Source: Deltaproteobacteria bacterium | Lineage (GTDB): Bacteria; Bdellovibrionota_C; UBA2361; OMII01 | Length of the DNA: 7,996 nt | NCBI GenBank assembly: GCA_023262305.1 | Contig: JALRCK010000086.1 | Location: 1-7,996 of the forward strand | Direction of reading: 5' to 3' | Shown here: piece by piece, positions 6,414 to 7,996 of the stretch | How the letters are laid out: each line of letters starts with the position of its first letter | How positions within the stretch are numbered: the stretch's first letter is position 1 | The notes under the pieces: model-generated | The model's database searches: none | What the model saw: the letters and a program-made list of their open reading frames with translations, nothing else | What the model was told of the DNA's origin: nothing | Position numbers and translations under genes: made by a program

Positions 6414-7996
6414 CTAGCTACAATCACTCACTGAGCTGGGCATTGCGGTGATAGCTTTGCGTAAATCTGAGAGATAGTCTTCCGTCTGAGGTCGAGGGTC
6501 GTTGCCCCCGCGCTCTTGGGGCTTGCACGCCTTAATCGCGTTGAGTTTTGACTGCTTAGCCATGCTGAAGAGTTGCGCGCTTAATGAGAACAACCGAGCC
6601 TTCTCCGTGGTCTTTGATGACGAGGGGCAGACGGATGTCGGGCATATGAGGACCTCGTTGCTCGGGTATGCCGCTGAGAGGGCTCGTTCAAACGATTTGC
6701 GGGTTGTTGATGCCTTGTTGATCAGGCTCTGAGAGCGAGAACCACCACATGCTGACGCTCGACGCGCGAAGCTCGGTACCCGGTCGGACAGGGCCGCTAA
6801 AGCCCTTCGCACAGCTCTCTTCGCTGAGGAGAGATCAGAAGAGCTGCACGGTGGTGCGGAGGTTCCACCGGTATAATCAGAGTTGATTTGGGAGGTAGAG
6901 ACGATATCGTCGAATGCATCGTCCACTCCGTTTTCGTTGGTGTCGTCTCCCGACGGGAGGATGTCCGGATTGTTATCACCATCGAGGTCATACGCCTCAG
7001 TGCCATCTGGGGCGCCGTCGTTGTCTGAATCCGTATCTCGGATGTCGGGTGTGCCATCGCTATCTTGATCGGAGGGGGTTACGCTGCGTGTGGAGTCTTT
7101 GTCATCCACGCCGTCTTGGTTGTCATCCTTGTCGCCGGGGATGGAGTCGGGTGCATCCGGGTCGATCTCAATGCGGTCCGGCACATTGTCTCCGTCTGAG
7201 TCTCCATCCCGATAGTCGGGTTTTCCATCGTTGTCACTATCGCCTTGACCCTCTTGAGAGTCAGGGATCGAGTCGCCGTCACTATCTTTGTCGAGATAGT
7301 TAGGGCGATTGTCATTGTCAGGGTCGTTCGTTCCCTCAATGTTGTCTGGGATGGTATCTCCGTCGCTATCGCCAGTGGGCATCGGTGTGGGTGTGGGGGC
7401 CGTGAAAGGTGATTCGCAGGCAGCGATCAGGACGTGGTATGAGGGAGAGGCTTGATCCTGGAGTGATTGATACTCAAACGAGAGCTCGCTCAACGAGGTG
7501 GTAGGTTGAAACCAAGCAGAGGCTGCCTCTGAATCATCCAGCCCTCCTTCAACGGTGGTTCTCCACGTTTTTGATGAGCTTTCGGAGCCAATAACGCCCG
7601 CGGAGTTGGGATCCCAGGATGGAATGTTCACGCCATCAACACTCGGATTTGCGTCAAAGTCTTGCACAAACCACTTCGCCACGGCTGCGGTGGACACCGC
7701 GTTTCCCGCTTCGTCTTTGGCGGTGAAACGGACCTGGTCTACGTCGATGTCAACAACTGCGAAGCCCCATCCCGATGCTGGTGTGTTGCCGTTGAATCGT
7801 AGTGTCAGCACGGCGCTGTGGGGGATCGGGTTTTTCGAAGAGGTGTTGTTCGCTTCGACTCGGATGTTAAGGTTTGTGGCGTCGTCCGCTTGCCCGTAGT
7901 AACCCTTCATCGAGTTTCCTCCTTGGAACGGCTCTTTGGTGGCTACTCGTACGGTGAGTGGTTTGCCCGTGACCTCCCATGTGAAATTCGGAAGAA
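6414..7996 (-). CDS. Thrombospondin type 3 repeat surface protein, N terminus beyond window
   Basis: The minus-strand frame is open to the window edge, so the protein is N-terminally partial, with about 527 codons visible. Counted from the ATG at 7910, residues 1-165 form a beta-rich domain (NLNIRVEA, AVLTLRFN, GFAVVDIDVDQVRFTAKD, SELSFEY, YHVLIAAC). A Pro/Thr linker (APTPTPMPTG, 171-180) follows, then an Asp-rich TSP3 block (181-335) expected to bind Ca2+. A Ser/Ala/Lys-rich tail contains six Cys (355, 388, 423, 428, 462, 497). This architecture indicates a secreted or cell-surface protein, with the signal peptide probably upstream of the window. ATG 7910 is preceded by AGGAGG at a perfect distance, but it has no signal peptide after it. 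The 28 upstream codons also continue the beta-rich domain, so I treat it as an internal Met. No sorting or anchor motif is seen at the C terminus. Confidence 0.8.
   Translation of the reverse strand, partial: LPNFTWEVTGKPLTVRVATKEPFQGGNSMKGYYGQADDATNLNIRVEANNTSSKNPIPHSAVLTLRFNGNTPASGWGFAVVDIDVDQVRFTAKDEAGNAVSTAAVAKWFVQDFDANPSVDGVNIPSWDPNSAGVIGSESSSKTWRTTVEGGLDDSEAASAWFQPTTSLSELSFEYQSLQDQASPSYHVLIAACESPFTAPTPTPMPTGDSDGDTIPDNIEGTNDPDNDNRPNYLDKDSDGDSIPDSQEGQGDSDNDGKPDYRDGDSDGDNVPDRIEIDPDAPDSIPGDKDDNQDGVDDKDSTRSVTPSDQDSDGTPDIRDTDSDNDGAPDGTEAYDLDGDNNPDILPSGDDTNENGVDDAFDDIVSTSQINSDYTGGTSAPPCSSSDLSSAKRAVRRALAALSDRVPSFARRASACGGSRSQSLINKASTTRKSFERALSAAYPSNEVLICPTSVCPSSSKTTEKARLFSLSAQLFSMAKQSKLNAIKACKPQERGGNDPRPQTEDYLSDLRKAITAMPSSVSDCS
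6906..7370 (-). repeat. TSP3-type Asp-rich repeat block inside the surface protein
   Basis: About 155 residues carry repeated D.D.DG..D units such as DSDGDTIPDN, DSDGDSIPDS, DSDNDGKPDY, DSDGDNVPDR and DLDGDNNPDI, each of which can ligate Ca2+. The units are 10-25 residues apart and diverged at the DNA level. Such blocks form rigid calcium-stabilised stalks between surface domains. Confidence 0.85.

Noticed and set aside
6914..7303. Plus-strand 129-codon ORF over the TSP3 repeats
   Set aside because: It is a shadow of the Asp-rich repeat codons; the Arg/Cys/His-rich translation is typical of antisense reading of GAT/GAC repeats.

Overview
The window looks like part of a Gram-negative bacterial chromosome of balanced base composition. 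A DUF721/DciA-type gene points to a bacterium outside the enteric groups. A TIGR02996 repeat-companion protein and a thrombospondin type 3 (TSP3) repeat surface protein are the sort of content seen in environmental lineages such as Myxococcota- or Bdellovibrionota-like bacteria and Planctomycetes. That placement is an inference from gene content, and no rRNA or other marker is present. No insertion sequence, tRNA, rRNA, CRISPR array or phage gene was seen.

Layout from left to right. (1) The 3' end of a DUF721/DciA-like gene lies on the + strand (2-364). (2) Convergent to it is a DEAH-box helicase of the HrpA/HrpB type with a Gly/Lys/Arg-rich tail (461-2692, -). (3) Upstream of the helicase is a 271-bp AT-rich spacer, then a small membrane-anchored protein of unknown function (2964-3320, -) with a hairpin directly after its stop codon. 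(4) A 167-bp spacer follows, dominated by a perfect 11-bp inverted repeat with a second pair of outer arms (3355-3406). (5) Next is a TIGR02996 protein (3488-4303, -). (6) A 283-bp divergent spacer carries candidate promoters in both directions. (7) An HD-domain phosphohydrolase of the dGTPase/SAMHD1 type follows (4587-6284, +), with a complete set of recognisable active-site residues. (8) Convergent to it is a TSP3-repeat protein (6414-7996, -) whose N terminus lies beyond the window.

The genes appear to be mostly single transcription units with large spacers, and no tight operon is visible. Two genes touch nucleic-acid metabolism (DUF721/DciA-like and the DEAH helicase) and one probably acts on nucleotides (the HD protein). 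Two others are probably outside the cytoplasm (the 118-aa anchored protein and the TSP3 protein). The most interesting part is the divergent pair formed by the HD phosphohydrolase and the TIGR02996 protein. Isolated HD dNTPases can act in dNTP homeostasis or phage defence, and the function of TIGR02996 proteins is unknown. A joint role for the pair is only a hypothesis based on the shared promoter region.
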